64,000 bases of DNA from Agriotes lineatus (taxonomy: Eukaryota; Arthropoda; Insecta; Coleoptera; Elateridae). The stretch spans positions 38,756,466 through 38,820,465 of the forward strand of contig OW679197.1 in assembly GCA_940337035.1 (NCBI GenBank), written 5' to 3'. Below are positions 21,105 to 31,975 of this stretch, piece by piece; position 1 is the stretch's first letter, and each line of letters opens with the position of its first letter. Under the pieces are notes generated by a model. That model was given only the letters and a program-made list of their open reading frames with translations, did no database searches and was not told the origin of the DNA. The position numbers and the translations under genes were made by a program.

Positions 21105-21270
21105 GATGTAGAAAAAACCAGGAAGAGGACGACGCCCTAAATACATAAAACAAGCGATGGAATACGCTGGCACTGGTACATGCAGCGATTAAAAGAATGA
21201 CTAGCGACAGAAGCAGTTGGAGCGCTGCAAACCAATCTACGGATTGAAAGAAGAGAAAGAAGAAGAAGAT
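21105..21270 (+). pseudogene. RTE-like LINE 3' terminus
   Basis: The + strand reads KPGRGRRPKYIKQAMEYAG, stops, and NQST/W-related residues in another frame. This resembles the GRPR-x-YID-V-x5-G end of RTE-type ORF2 proteins, finishing in a GAAGAAGAAG tail. Two in-frame stops show decay. Confidence 0.5.
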
Positions 21271-21894
21271 GTCATACTGACATTACTGAAGTAACAAAAT
21301 GTCACATTGACAATTGATTATTACAGTAAAACCGCGAAGTGACGACTACTCGTATAACCGATGACATGAATATGACGTATTTATAAGATATAAAAATTAG
21401 TATTTCTATTTGTTTGTTCGCAATTATATATAATGTTACTTATGTAGTCTGTGACATATGATAGCTTTTAATAAACCAAATGTATGGTAGGTATATTCTC
21501 AGGCTAATTAATCAAGCAAATGTGAAATCCTGGCTTTTGAGCTACAAAGGGCATGGGCAACCGGAAGCAATAAATTTAAAAACCCCGTTTCGTTGCATTA
21601 TAATACACCTAAGGCACTTTTGTCGGACTTACTTTTTGTTTATACATTTGGACACAATAACGAAACAGGAATGAAATCAATACTTGAAGACTATCGAATG
21701 TGCAACGCATAGAATACCTAATTCAGCTTGATCATGAAATATATCAAGTAGAAGCCGTCCAATTTCAACAAATCGCGTAAAAATATGACAGACAAAGAAG
21801 AACGATCAGGTTAGCAAAACAAAAAATAAAAGAAGAATTTAAAAAGCATTTATTCCTAAAAAGCGTTGAATAATAATTTATCTATTCCAGTGGG

Positions 21895-22026
21895 ATAAGT
21901 AACTCATTACGTCACTCATTTGACACTATTTCAGTTAGGTAATGAAGCCATTACACCACTCAGTTAGGTAATGAAGCTATTACAGCCACATGGTGTCAAA
22001 TGAATGACATAATGACATTTGCTTAC
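21895..22026. repeat. Palindromic repeat enclosing a 28 bp tandem duplication
   Basis: The arms AAGTAACTCATTACGTCACTC and its imperfect complement at 21991-22025 share TTTGACAC/GTGTCAAA. Between them TCAGTTAGGTAATGAAGC is present twice. It is probably a small MITE. Confidence 0.6.
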
Positions 22027-22029
22027 TAA

Positions 22030-23645
22030 AATATTTTTGAAAATGACAGATCTGACATTTCTCTTAATGCACTTTTCTTAATTTTAGGAAGTTGTAGATA
22101 AAATTTTGTATAATACATGTGTGATAATGCATCATTAAAAATCTGGTGTGATACACGCACACAACTTCCTTTTACAGTGATCTTATAATTGGGCAAAAAT
22201 TTGATTTTAAATTTTTAAGCATTTGTCAAAATTTAAAAAAAATTACAAATTCTACAAAAACGGTACAAAATAGAGCGTTAGGTGAAGAGACAAATTTTCT
22301 CTATAATTTTAAGCTGAATTCAAAAATGTAATAATATACCGGGTGATTTATTTAAAATAGGAGTTAATAAAAAAAATAGAAAAAAAACAAAAGAAACCCA
22401 TTTTAGAAGTATTCAACTGGAAAATCACCTATCTCACATCAATACACATTAAAAATGTAATAAAAATGAGAAGTTTGAAAAAATCGTTAGAACCGTTTTT
22501 GAAAAAATCGAAAAAACTGAAAAATCACAAGAGTAAATACCTACTTCCGGTTATGCGATTTTCTTCAAAAGCTTGCTGTCGCATCTAGATACTACACAAA
22601 ACTTATATATGAAGTTTCAACGCCATACCTCTTTTCGTTTTTGAGATATTCTGTTCACAGACAGACACACAGACAGACCAATGAAAAAAAATATGTTTTT
22701 TGGGTTCAGGGGAGTCTAAAACGTGAAGATCTGTTGAAAACTCAATTTCGAATTTTTGGGGTGAATCCAATACTTCCTTTATTGTAAAAGGAAGCAATAT
22801 ACTTGTGTGCTTACATAACTCGTGCTAACGCACTTGTTTGTAACTTAGACACACGTATATTAATGATGCTCTTATCCCACTTGTATAGTAAATAACTATT
22901 ATGTTAAACAGAATGCCCATTATTATAAATAGTGAAGGTTCAAGGTTTTAATATACTACATTTTCTTTTCTTTTACTTGTTACATATGTCTAATGCATTC
23001 ACTTCTTTGTTGCAAACCAGTAGGCTATGATATTTGGCCTATTAGGTTGCACATTCTAGGACATTAATTACTATATATTTTATTCTACAACCTCGCATAA
23101 CCTCTAAAATATTATTGTCATTGGAAAGAAAAACACAACGTTGCCAAGCGAATTTCATAATGTACTAGGACTAATTTTGCATTTACGACGGCTGCTCGTT
23201 TTTAATTAGGAATAGTGATTTATGTACTAAGGGTATTATGAAGATGTTTATGCCAGAGGGTATAAACCTCAAGTAATGCTCGTGGTGTCTACAAAATTGT
23301 ATGTCTTACTAGTGTAATAAGTAATAATGATTAGAAAGCTTATATTGGATGATCAACTATTGCTGTGAACGTATTGACGTATTGAGGTACTATGGCGGAC
23401 AACAAATTTTCGCATGATACCTAATCTAGTTACCTGGGTTTATCCCATATATGTATTATACATATATTGCTAGTAGGGCCTGGAAACGGCCGAAAACATT
23501 AAGGCGCCGACACAGTCTCACTCTGAGTATAAAGCGTCTAGTGCGCATGCCTGAGAATTCGAACGCCGCCTTTAGAAGCGAATTTGAAACTTGACCACTT
23601 CCCCACCGCGCGGACGACGCCGACGCGTTTGCGCACAGCTCACCG
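22030..23645. other. Intergenic, AT-rich, no gene recognised
   Basis: A CCGGGTGATTTATTTAAAAT motif at 22341 looks like the end of a dispersed repeat, and CTTCCTTTTACA (22164) and TGTAAAAGGAAG (22783) form a weak inverted pair around it. No other feature was resolved. Confidence 0.35.
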
Positions 23646-23649
23646 TATA

Positions 23650-25036
23650 TTATAGAAACCACCAAAGATGAGCCCTGCGTCATCACAAGCTGAATTTAGT
23701 AACGACAAACATGCGTGTACATTTGTTCACAAACTCCATGCGTACGACAGTGATAGCATTACAATAAGTGTGTGTTATGATGAAAGTGCTTATTTGATTA
23801 AAGTAGTTTGAGTCACATACCGCGTCGTCACTAAAACGTCAACTGTCAAATAATATTTGTGAAGCCTTGTTCGTTTTTTCGGCGGGTTATAACTACGTTT
23901 TCAAGTTATTATTTACGATTTGATACAAATTATGTCTATTAAAGGTAAAACGTTACGTTCGCAATCTCAGCAGCTCTTGTTAAATTTATTGGATTACTTC
24001 GAACGAGAAAGGAAATTGGGGTCATATAATTCCATTGTCGTGTGTACAAGAGGTACCTAAATAAAACATAATTCGCCTAATTATATTTTACATCCATCGT
24101 TTAATTATTTGTAGAGGGCAGCGGAAGGTCTAGGCATTAATGTTTCTACTGTGAAAAAAGTTAAGAGTCGTTCTAGTATGAATCCAGTTTTATGTAGCCC
24201 TGGCAAGAAAAGACCACGTAAAAAGTTGAAATCTACTGATTTACCGGATTCCTCGAAAATGTTATAAGGGATACCATATACACGATGTATTCGAAAAAAA
24301 CCACATTACCATCAATTCACTGAATACTGAAGTGAAAGAAAGCCATATTTTACTCAGTAACACCAGCTTAAATTCAATGCTATTGAATTAATATGGGCAC
24401 ATGCAAAACAATTTTACAATGATCACATCGGCAGGGATGGTTATAGTGATGATCGAGTGGAAGGAAGCATTAGAACAATGTACCAAAGATGTGTGAGGTA
24501 ATTGTGTACGTCACACTGAAGAAAAAATTAGGACTTGGGATAAGCGTGAAAGGATTTTAGATGTAACTGTTGATGAACTAATCATTCATGTTGGCAACGA
24601 TTCAAGTGGCTCTAGTTTAAGTAGTGATAGTGGTTAAAAATTGTAATTATTAATATATTTACATTATTTTATTTTAGTAGTTGGTTATCTAAATTCCTAT
24701 GTTCAATGGAATTCTTTTTTGTAGCACTGCGTTGCGGAAGAAATACAGTTGTATATTTATTGGTTAGATTATTATATCGTTTGCAATTGTGTATTGGTAA
24801 ATGATTTAAGTTGCATATAACCTTAGTCATCATAAAACCAAATAAACGCAAATAACTAAAACGAAAATAATTCACATTGACAGTACTTGACAGCTGTTTG
24901 TTTTCCGGTTAAAGCGCCACCTATTGGCTCCTGATTGCTTGAGAATACAACTGATGCTAATTTGACTAGCAAGTAAAATCTTATATCATACGGATAGCAT
25001 TGATGACGCAGGGCTCATCTTTCGTGGTTTCTATAA
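23650..25036 (+). mobile_element. Tc1/mariner-like element, core deleted
   Basis: Inverted termini of about 36 bp start TTATAGAAACCAC and contain GATGAGCCCTGCGTCATCA, with TA on both outer sides. Inside, on the + strand, are a DNA-binding segment (MSIKGKTLRSQSQQLLLNL, then NVSTVKKVKSRS and PGKKRPRKK) and the C-terminal segment (NAIELIWAHAKQF, then EEKIRTWDKRERILDVTVDEL and a Ser-rich end). These match an IS630/Tc1-related transposase family with a winged-helix N-terminus. The first two acidic residues of the catalytic triad lie in the deleted part and stops are present, so it can move only in trans. Confidence 0.7.
23932..24637 (+). pseudogene. Internally deleted transposase
   Basis: The N-terminal part starts at an ATG at 23932, is interrupted by a stop near 24058, and resumes with AAEGLGINVSTVKKV. 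The catalytic domain between PRKK-x5-DLPD and the final NAIELIWA helix is gone. The last part ends in a Ser/Asp-rich tail (GSSLSSDSG) before TAA. Confidence 0.6.
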
Positions 25037-25147
25037 TACATTGAAGAGTTGGTTGTCTGTCTCACTTCCTTCGTGACCTCCCCACTCACAGCCGCTAGCA
25101 ATATAGTAAGTAATACATATATGGTTTATCCACAATTGCTTAGTGTG

Positions 25148-25321
25148 TGTTGAGAATAGGAGAAATCAGTATTGAAAGTGACTTTATTAGGCAAAATTAC
25201 AACTTTTAAAATAATTTGACAAGTGTCAACAAAATTAAAAAACAATTTCTCATTCCGCACAACAATTACCCCAACCTACACTTTTATAATTATTTGGGTG
25301 GTTACAGAGTGTTTTCCAACA
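25148..25321 (-). repeat. 3' LTR of BEL/Pao element 1
   Basis: 174 bp, reading TGTTGGAAAACACTC...CTCAACA in element orientation. I see no difference from the copy at 30767-30940. Confidence 0.93.
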
Positions 25322-25335
25322 TACTCCCACCTTTT
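25322..25335 (-). promoter_or_regulatory. Polypurine tract of BEL/Pao element 1
   Basis: In element orientation AAAAGGTGGGAGTA directly precedes the 3' LTR, the expected site of plus-strand priming. Confidence 0.7.
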
Positions 25336-25367
25336 CAATTCACGGAATTGAAAATAGATAAAAAACA

Positions 25368-25856
25368 CTACTCATCGAAATGTTTGGGCACTTTCACTAC
25401 ACGTCCATATCTTGTAGTGACAGTTTGCTTCTCTAATTTACTACCGTTGGGTTGTGTATCGGAATTTGATTTCTGGTCAATTTCTTCCTCAGAATCGAGT
25501 TGTTTCTTCTGAGGAACGACTTTCTCTCTAAGACTTAGTATTTCTTCGTTATCCGAAACAGAAATTTCTAAGGGGAACAATCGTTGAAAAGGTCGAAGTA
25601 GTTCACCTCCCGAAAATTTTACTTTAGCTACTCTCGCTACATTATCTTTGCCAGGATAAATTTGGAGGACTCTTGCTAAAGGCCAATTCACGCGCTTCTT
25701 GTTATCCACTTCCAGTAATACAATGTCCCCTGGTAGAATTCTGGCCACCTTTCTGTGACCATAATGAACCAGTTCTGCTAAGTACTCCTTCCTGAATCTC
25801 CCTCTCAAATTGTCCCTTACAGTTTGCAGGTATTTTTGTCGTCCCAGTAAGTATTG
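25368..25856 (-). pseudogene. BEL/Pao integrase C-terminal domain (element 1)
   Basis: This is a continuation of the integrase frame after the TGA. It has LGRQKYLQTVRDNLRGRF, GDIVLLEVDNKKRVNWPLAR and VKFSGGELLRPFQRLFPL, the DUF5641-type C-terminal domain of BEL/Pao integrases, followed by an acidic tail. It ends 46 nt before the 3' LTR. Confidence 0.82.
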
Positions 25857-26520
25857 TCATTGTCTATCTATAGTATCAAGGTCTGGGACTTCATTACTTG
25901 GTATACTCTGCAGAAACTGCAAAGGACTGAGAGGGATCAATTCATCATTATTTGAGATATACGTCAAGGGCCTGGAATTGATTATTATTTCACAATCACA
26001 CAATATTGTCATCAATTCTTCATACGTGACGCTAGCTTTTCCCAAATTTCTCCTCAAGAGCTCTTTCGTAATTCTTACCAATCGCTCCCACCATCCTCCC
26101 CACCATGCGGCTGTGGGAACGTTGAAAATCCATCGAATTCTTTTCACTGAAGAGAATTTCAGAATCTCTTCCCAATCGATTCTCTTCAATAAATTATTAG
26201 CACCGACAAAACTTGTCCCGTTATCAGAATAAATCGTGGAGACTCGACCTCGTCTGGCAATGAACCTTCTGAGAGCACGAATAAAGGCCTCTGTGGAGAG
26301 TGATGTCACAAGTTCAAAATGTACCGCTCTATAAACAGCACAGGTGAATAATAATATCCATGCCTTCTCGCCACCTCTCAAGAAAAGTGGACCTGCATAA
26401 TCCATACCAGTAACCTCAAACGTGGCAGCATTTTTTATTCGATCTTTTGGTAATGGTGCAAAAGGCGTTTCAACTGTTTTTTGGTTGAATCTTTTACAAA
26501 CGACGCATTTCGAAATGACT
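25857..26520 (-). pseudogene. BEL/Pao integrase core (element 1)
   Basis: The frame is open from about 26520 (KCVVCKRFNQ, the end of the HHCC zinc finger) through MDYAGPLF (first catalytic Asp), TIYSDNGTSFVG (second Asp) and WWGGWWERLVRITKELL (Glu), then INSRPLTYIS. It stops at a TGA (25857-25859), after which the same frame continues. Confidence 0.85.
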
Positions 26521-28485
26521 TGTTTCAGTTCTTCTGGCTTTCAAAATCCAAAACTTTTCCCTCAAAATAGCGAGAAGTGTTTTGAGACCAGCATGACATG
26601 ATAAACAATGTTGCTCAAAAATCAGTCTGTGAACTATATCGTGGTGATTAGGTAATAAAATTGGGCATTTGAAATCTTCAGTATCTTCACTCAAAAGCAA
26701 CTTAGTTTTTACCCTCAGCACACCATTTTCATCTTTCAGCACTTGTAAATTCTGCACAACATCTGTATCTATATTTCCAAGACTTTCTTGTTGAATCATT
26801 CTTAAAAGAAAAATTTCACTCCTTTCAACTTCTTCACATGTCAGTTCACCCGATTTTCTTTCCTTCTTATTCTTCGCATTAAAACAAAATCTGAATATCC
26901 ATGCAACCATCCTCACAATCTTCGAATATTTGGAAAAGTACTTTAAATATTTGGCGAATTTTGCTGTTTCATGTACAACCGATGAAATGATAGATTTTCT
27001 CTTTTCAGACAATAATTCTTCCTCAGAGCAAGAAATTTCCGATTGTGGCCAAAATTCTGTACTTTTTCTCAACCATTCTGGACCACTCCACCATTTATTT
27101 TCTGAAAGAGTTTTAGCACTACATCCCCTAGATAGCAAATCCGCAATATTGATATTTCCAGGTACATGGAACCAGTTAACAGGATCACTAATGGAACATA
27201 TTTCCCTGACTCGATTACCGACAAAAGTGGTCCAATCTTCTTTAGTTTTGATCCATGAAAGTACTACCATTGAATCTGACCAATAATAGGTTTTCATGGA
27301 AGAAAATATTTCAATCTTTTTTACTGACTGACAAAGTCTGACACCTATTACTGCAGCTAATAATTCTAATCTTGGTATAGAGATTGGTTTTATTGGAGCG
27401 ATTCTTGTTTTTGCTTGAATCAACTGAAGTGATACGACTCTGTTCTTCTCTGAACGTAGAAAAATACAAGTGGCATAAGCTGTCTTACTTGAATCACAGA
27501 ATACATGTAAAGTATTCACCGTATCATTCAAGGGATAATCACATATATGTCTGGGTATTACGCAAAAACTTAACCATGGAATTTGCTTCAACCAATTCTC
27601 AAAATCTTTGACGATATTTTCAGGTAATTCCTTATCCCAGCCGAGTTTCAATTTCCAAGTTTTTTGTAAAATTAACTTTGGAATCAAAGTTACTGGACAA
27701 GTAAATCCAATGGGATCAAATATTCTTTGGGAAATTGACAATAAACCTCTCTTCGTTTTAGGAATATTATTTACTTCAGTAAGGGAGTTTATATCACAGA
27801 AAATTGTATCATTCTTGAAATTCCAAGATAAACCCAATACTGAGCACACATTTTCTTCGCAAGTGACATCAACATTTGACTTTCCGAACGAATGAATCCA
27901 ACCCCTGAGTTCGAACTGTGCACTGGACATGATCCTATTAGATTCTTCCTTGAACTTCAACAAATCAGACATGTTTTCTACACTCGTGACACAATTGTCT
28001 ACGTAGAATGAATTTTTGAGTTTACTAGCTGTTTCTTTCAAATAGTCTGGTACTCGTTCCAAATGATAATTAATTGTTGCTGCTAAGAGAAATGGACTTG
28101 AAGAAACTCCGAAAACTACTCTACGATGCCTATATATCACTTTCTTGTAATTTTCCTCATCTTCCCACCAGAGAAATCTCAGAAAATCCCTATCTTCTTT
28201 TTTTAAGCTAATCTGCAGGAAAGCCTTTTTTATATCTGCAATTACACCAATCGCTCCTAGTCTGAACTGTAATAAAACTGTTGGTATGAGTTCAATCAAA
28301 TTTGGCCCCTTTTCAAGACATTCATTCAAAGAATGGCCCTTTTTATCCTTTGCAGATGCGTCAAACACAGGTCTGATTTTGGTGGTCGCGCTTGTATCTT
28401 TTATTACTGCGTGATGAGGTAAATAATACGCATAATTATCTATTTCATTTTCTGGAACCCTTTTATAATATCCAATTTTTCCCAC
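26494..28485 (-). pseudogene. BEL/Pao RT and RNase H (element 1)
   Basis: The open frame of about 663 codons has no proper start because it is the downstream half of a frameshifted Pol. Motifs are YYLPHHAVIK, IRPVFDASAK, LIELIPTVLLQFRLG, FYVDN (the catalytic box, Y-V-D-N instead of Y-V-D-D, at 27994-28005), RNase H residues in FCDSSKTAYA, RLELLAAVI and YWSDSMVVLSWI, and a zinc-binding start of the integrase (HRLIFEQHCLSCHAG). A second frameshift near 26500-26540 moves the integrase to another frame. Confidence 0.88.
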
Positions 28486-29699
28486 TCTCGAAAAACTTGT
28501 TGATATTCTGAATACTTATTGGAGTCCTTAAGCTTCCTTGTTACAGTGAATAATCTCTTTTCTGCTTTATCAAAATTGTTCATGAGTTTTGGGTGACCTT
28601 CTACCCAGGGAAGGCAAACCTGATACCTATTTTTATCTGTTAAAATTATCGTTTCATTAAAATGCTGTATGGTCTCAATTTGTAAATGTTCCTTTGTTTT
28701 CTGTTCTGAAGAATCCCTTATACCCAAAACTTCTAAACTCCATAAATCTGGTATTTGAAAACTAGATAAAGATGAAATTGAAAAACAATTGCTTATTTTC
28801 TGCTGCTTCCCCATTAAGAGCCACCCAAGACGAGTTTCTATGGCAAACAATTCTTCGTCTACCTTCTCAATTACACCAGTAAACAATTGGCCTATAACAT
28901 CAGCTCCCAAAAGAATTACAATTTCATTTAATTTTGAGTCTGAGTCTGAAATTGTTATGTTTTTACTTTTCAAATAATCTATGTACTTTTTATTTTGAAG
29001 TCTCGGTATATAGTTACAAATTCTTGGTTGATCTAGAGCTTCGAATTTCAATTGGAATGATTTATCTAAACTCTCTATGAAGACCTCAAATGAACTGTGA
29101 ACGTGCGCTTCTGTTTCTGAACCTCCGAAAACACCCTGTATGATTGTTTCTTCTCGAACCTTTTCAAAATTCATTTGTTTCGCATGAGTTGATAAAATAT
29201 AAGACCTTTGGGAAGCCGAATCTAACAGTGCTCTTACCAGCATTGATTTTCCATCTTTTACTAGTCGAATGATAATAGTTTGCAATAAGGTTTCAGTACA
29301 ACTATTAAGGCTAGTGAGGACATTTTCCATATCACCAGATTGTTCCTTTTGTGATTCATTTACCTTGTCATTCACAGATGATTTATTTGAAGGTAAATCC
29401 GGGCACAATATAGGAAAATGTTTTTTCCCGCATAACAAACATTTGATGAATAATCTACAATTTTTCACGCTATGATTTCGTCTGAGGCATCCGAAGCAAC
29501 AGTTTTTCTTTATGACCATATCCTTTTTTTCATCAAATGTTAGTTTATTTGCACTCAAACAGTCTTGACTAGAATGAGAGCGGTCACAGAAGATACAATT
29601 CATAACCTTCTTACCTCTTTTTTTCTCTGATGTGAAAATAGTAGCTGCGGTGTTCAATTCAGGTATTTTGGGGTGGTGTGATTTTACCTTTTGATTGTT
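28440..29699 (-). pseudogene. BEL/Pao zinc knuckle and protease region (element 1)
   Basis: This continues the Gag frame after the amber stop. Cysteine clusters C-IFC-x-RSH-x4-C and CFGCLRRNHSVKNC...CLLCGKKHFPILC form zinc knuckles. The aspartic protease motif ALLDSASQRSYI follows (the usual D-S-G is D-S-A here), then the DUF1758 region and GWLLMGK. It ends at a frameshift near 28460-28490, where the RT frame takes over. Confidence 0.85.
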
Positions 29700-30740
29700 C
29701 TATGCTTTTCCGGTTTCCTTTACTTGTGAAAAACTAGTTTGCGCTAATTTGATCCGTTCTTCACTCTCAACTTCAGCTTTCAGGAAATCTAATAAAAGAT
29801 TCAAATGATTAGTGGGGTTCTTATTATCGTTTTCATTTGGAGCGTTGATTGCAATTGAACTTCGACTATTTTCTCCGGTATTGTTTCTTGTAATAGAGCT
29901 TCGATGTCTCTCCCACACCTTAAGAACATCTTCGGGTAAAGCTGATTCTGCTAGAGGATATAACATTGCGGCATACTTGTCACTTGTGACACCTAATGTT
30001 TCAAGGGCTCTTAATTGTGTTTCAAGCTTATCGAATAAGTTGGATAGAGACATCCCTGTTTTATTTGTCACCGACTGCTTCAACACGAGATGCAGGAGCT
30101 CCCTGACGTATACCTCAATCAAGAATTCGTCCCTAGCAAACCTGGCTTTTAACTGTTTGACGGCCTTTTCGTAATTGTCACCTGAAGGCGGGAAACTCTC
30201 AACCAACTCCCTCGCCGTAGAACCCTGTTCAGTAGCTTGAATCAAATATTGGAATTTGTCTTCGTTGTCAATCGCGGGATCTTCGTGAATTTTCTTAAAT
30301 TGGCCCCAAAAACCGATCCAATTCTTCACCTCGCCGTCGAATCTCTTCAACTCAAATTTGGGTAATTTGAAGTTCCTCCTCTTGGCTCCTCCGCTTGTAG
30401 AATTGGCATTGCTGACTGTATCCTCTTGTTTAGTCGCCTCGTTCAAATAGAAATTACACCTGGTTTTGTATTTTATGGATTCCTCTCTGAATAATTCAAC
30501 TGAATTCCATTCTTCTTCGAATTCTCCATCGTCAACATCATACGAAAATAGTGCTTCTTTAATTTGCTCATCCAGAATGTAGAGACGGTCGCTTTTATCC
30601 TCTAACTGGTTCAAACGAGCCATTACATCTTCTTTTTTGGATAGTTTGTCCTTCAGTAAGCTATCCAAGTCCTTGCAAGTTTTTGTAAATGATCGCCTCA
30701 ATTGGGTCCTTTCTTTCTGCAACTGGTTTGATTTCTCCAT
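29700..30740 (-). CDS. BEL/Pao Gag (element 1)
   Basis: A 346-residue Gag begins 7 nt after the primer-binding site. The N-terminal 130 residues are charged and helical. The capsid-like core is KLPKFELKRFDGEVKNWIGF-type (DUF1759), with LIQATEQGSTARELVESFP and LKARFARDEFLIEVYVRELL. It ends at an amber codon (29700-29702); the same frame then continues open into the zinc-knuckle region. Either stop suppression or a point mutation separates Gag from Pol. Confidence 0.88.
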   Translation of the reverse strand: MEKSNQLQKERTQLRRSFTKTCKDLDSLLKDKLSKKEDVMARLNQLEDKSDRLYILDEQIKEALFSYDVDDGEFEEEWNSVELFREESIKYKTRCNFYLNEATKQEDTVSNANSTSGGAKRRNFKLPKFELKRFDGEVKNWIGFWGQFKKIHEDPAIDNEDKFQYLIQATEQGSTARELVESFPPSGDNYEKAVKQLKARFARDEFLIEVYVRELLHLVLKQSVTNKTGMSLSNLFDKLETQLRALETLGVTSDKYAAMLYPLAESALPEDVLKVWERHRSSITRNNTGENSRSSIAINAPNENDNKNPTNHLNLLLDFLKAEVESEERIKLAQTSFSQVKETGKA

Positions 30741-30746
30741 TATGCT

Positions 30747-30764
30747 GTCCTGTCACGGTCGCCA
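30747..30764 (-). promoter_or_regulatory. Primer-binding site of BEL/Pao element 1
   Basis: The 18 nt TGGCGACCGTGACAGGAC begins 2 nt inside the 5' LTR. It is complementary to a tRNA 3' end (…CACGGTCGCCA) that, from memory, matches insect tRNA-Arg(UCG). The tRNA identity needs a database check. Confidence 0.7.
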
Positions 30765-30766
30765 AA

Positions 30767-30940
30767 TGTTGAGAATAGGAGAAATCAGTATTGAAAGTGA
30801 CTTTATTAGGCAAAATTACAACTTTTAAAATAATTTGACAAGTGTCAACAAAATTAAAAAACAATTTCTCATTCCGCACAACAATTACCCCAACCTACAC
30901 TTTTATAATTATTTGGGTGGTTACAGAGTGTTTTCCAACA
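30767..30940 (-). repeat. 5' LTR of BEL/Pao element 1
   Basis: 174 bp, the same sequence as the 3' LTR. Short LTRs of this size are within the BEL/Pao range. Confidence 0.93.
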
Positions 30941-30945
30941 GTGTG

Positions 30946-31308
30946 TATGTATCTGCCTAATGTCATTTTTTACATTTTGGGGTTATTGTCGTATTACTAA
31001 CTTTCAATAAATGACATGACGAATGGTATAAGTATATTCAAAAAACAGAAACAGAAAACAGAAGTCAAACTAAAAAAATTTACAAACCCTTTTTCGGCCT
31101 CGCTTAGAACATGATTCGGCATTTTAAGTTTTGAAGGCAGAATGTCAGTTGTACAACTGACAATTGAGTGACTTTAGTCCACTTGATAAAACCGTATATA
31201 CACAAGGAAAACAAACCGTGCGAAATTTTTTGGCCGCAATAGTACGTGATTGGTCAGAATGTTGACGCTTGTATGTTTTGTATGTATGTATGTACTAGAA
31301 CGCGCGTG
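30946..31308. other. Intergenic, nothing recognised
   Basis: Only a (TGTA)n microsatellite near 31272-31294 is visible. Confidence 0.4.
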
Positions 31309-31500
31309 GCCAGCCTCGGTCTGGATCTGCCAGCGTAAAGAAACGGTTAACAGTATAAATACTTGCTTAAGCTGGTAGCCAGCCTACGTCCGGCCCTGCC
31401 AGCGTAAAGAAACGGTTAACAATAAAAATGCTTGCTTAAGCTGGTAGCCAGCCTATGTCCGGCCCTGCCAGCGTTAACCATACAAATGCTTGCTGTTGAC
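31309..31500. repeat. 69 bp tandem repeat, about 2.8 copies
   Basis: Units start at 31309, 31378 and 31447 with GCCAGCCT and include AGCGTAAAGAAACGGTTAAC and TTGCTTAAGCTGGTA. The third unit is partial and lacks the AAAGAAACGG part. A GC-rich patch with GGCCGGCGGCCGGCGCCGGC follows at about 31558. Confidence 0.8.
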
Positions 31501-31727
31501 GGTCTCGCCACTTGTGCTTACGATCGGCATGTGCGCGCGCCAGTGCTTACGGTCGGTCGGCCGGCGGCCGGCGCCGGCATCAGCTCTTATAATATAAGAT
31601 TGTCGGTAACTTGATTTTATCTTGCGGTGTAGAGGCTGGTGCTTTATACTTTTGCGTCTGGCGGTACAATGCTCGACTTGCCCAGGATTAGGGTTACAAA
31701 GTTGGAACCATTGTGTGACTTGTGTGT

Positions 31728-31975
31728 CTTGGTGATCTGTTGACCTTGTTATTGGTGATCTGTTACCCTTGTTATTCTATCGATTAAGTCTGTGGTTCTG
31801 TGTAGAGCACAGTTAATTTGGTGCCCAACTGTGAATGGTATCGCCAAGCCCGATTCGAATCGCGAAGACTGCTGAAAAATTCTGGCCTCCTCGGGATTCG
31901 AACCCAGGACTTGCTTAATGCAAGCCTATAAGATTTTCCAACTGCGCTACCCGGCTTCTCGTTATGGCTTGTAAT
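31728..31975 (-). mobile_element. tRNA-derived SINE
   Basis: On the minus strand a pol III A-box-like TAGCGCAGTTGG (31936-31947) and a B-box GGTTCGAATCCC lie at tRNA spacing, but the acceptor and D stems do not fold, so it is not a functional tRNA gene. A body of about 100 bp and a tail of two direct repeats of AACAGATCACCAATAACAAGG (allowing small changes) at 31728-31776 complete a SINE layout. Confidence 0.7.

Larger units (their letters stand above)
25148..30940 (-). mobile_element. BEL/Pao LTR retrotransposon 1 (5.8 kb)
   Basis: The element has two 174 bp LTRs (25148-25321 and 30767-30940) and an exact 5 bp target duplication GTGTG (25143-25147, 30941-30945). It has a primer-binding site, a purine tract beside the 3' LTR, and Gag, protease, RT, RNase H and integrase in BEL/Pao order on the minus strand. 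The LTRs read identically, which implies recent insertion. The coding region nevertheless has an amber stop between Gag and the protease region, two frameshifts and a stop in the integrase. Confidence 0.95.

Noticed and set aside
31860..31965. Possible tRNA gene on the minus strand
   Set aside because: The A and B boxes are present, but the acceptor and D stems do not pair, and a SINE body and tail follow.
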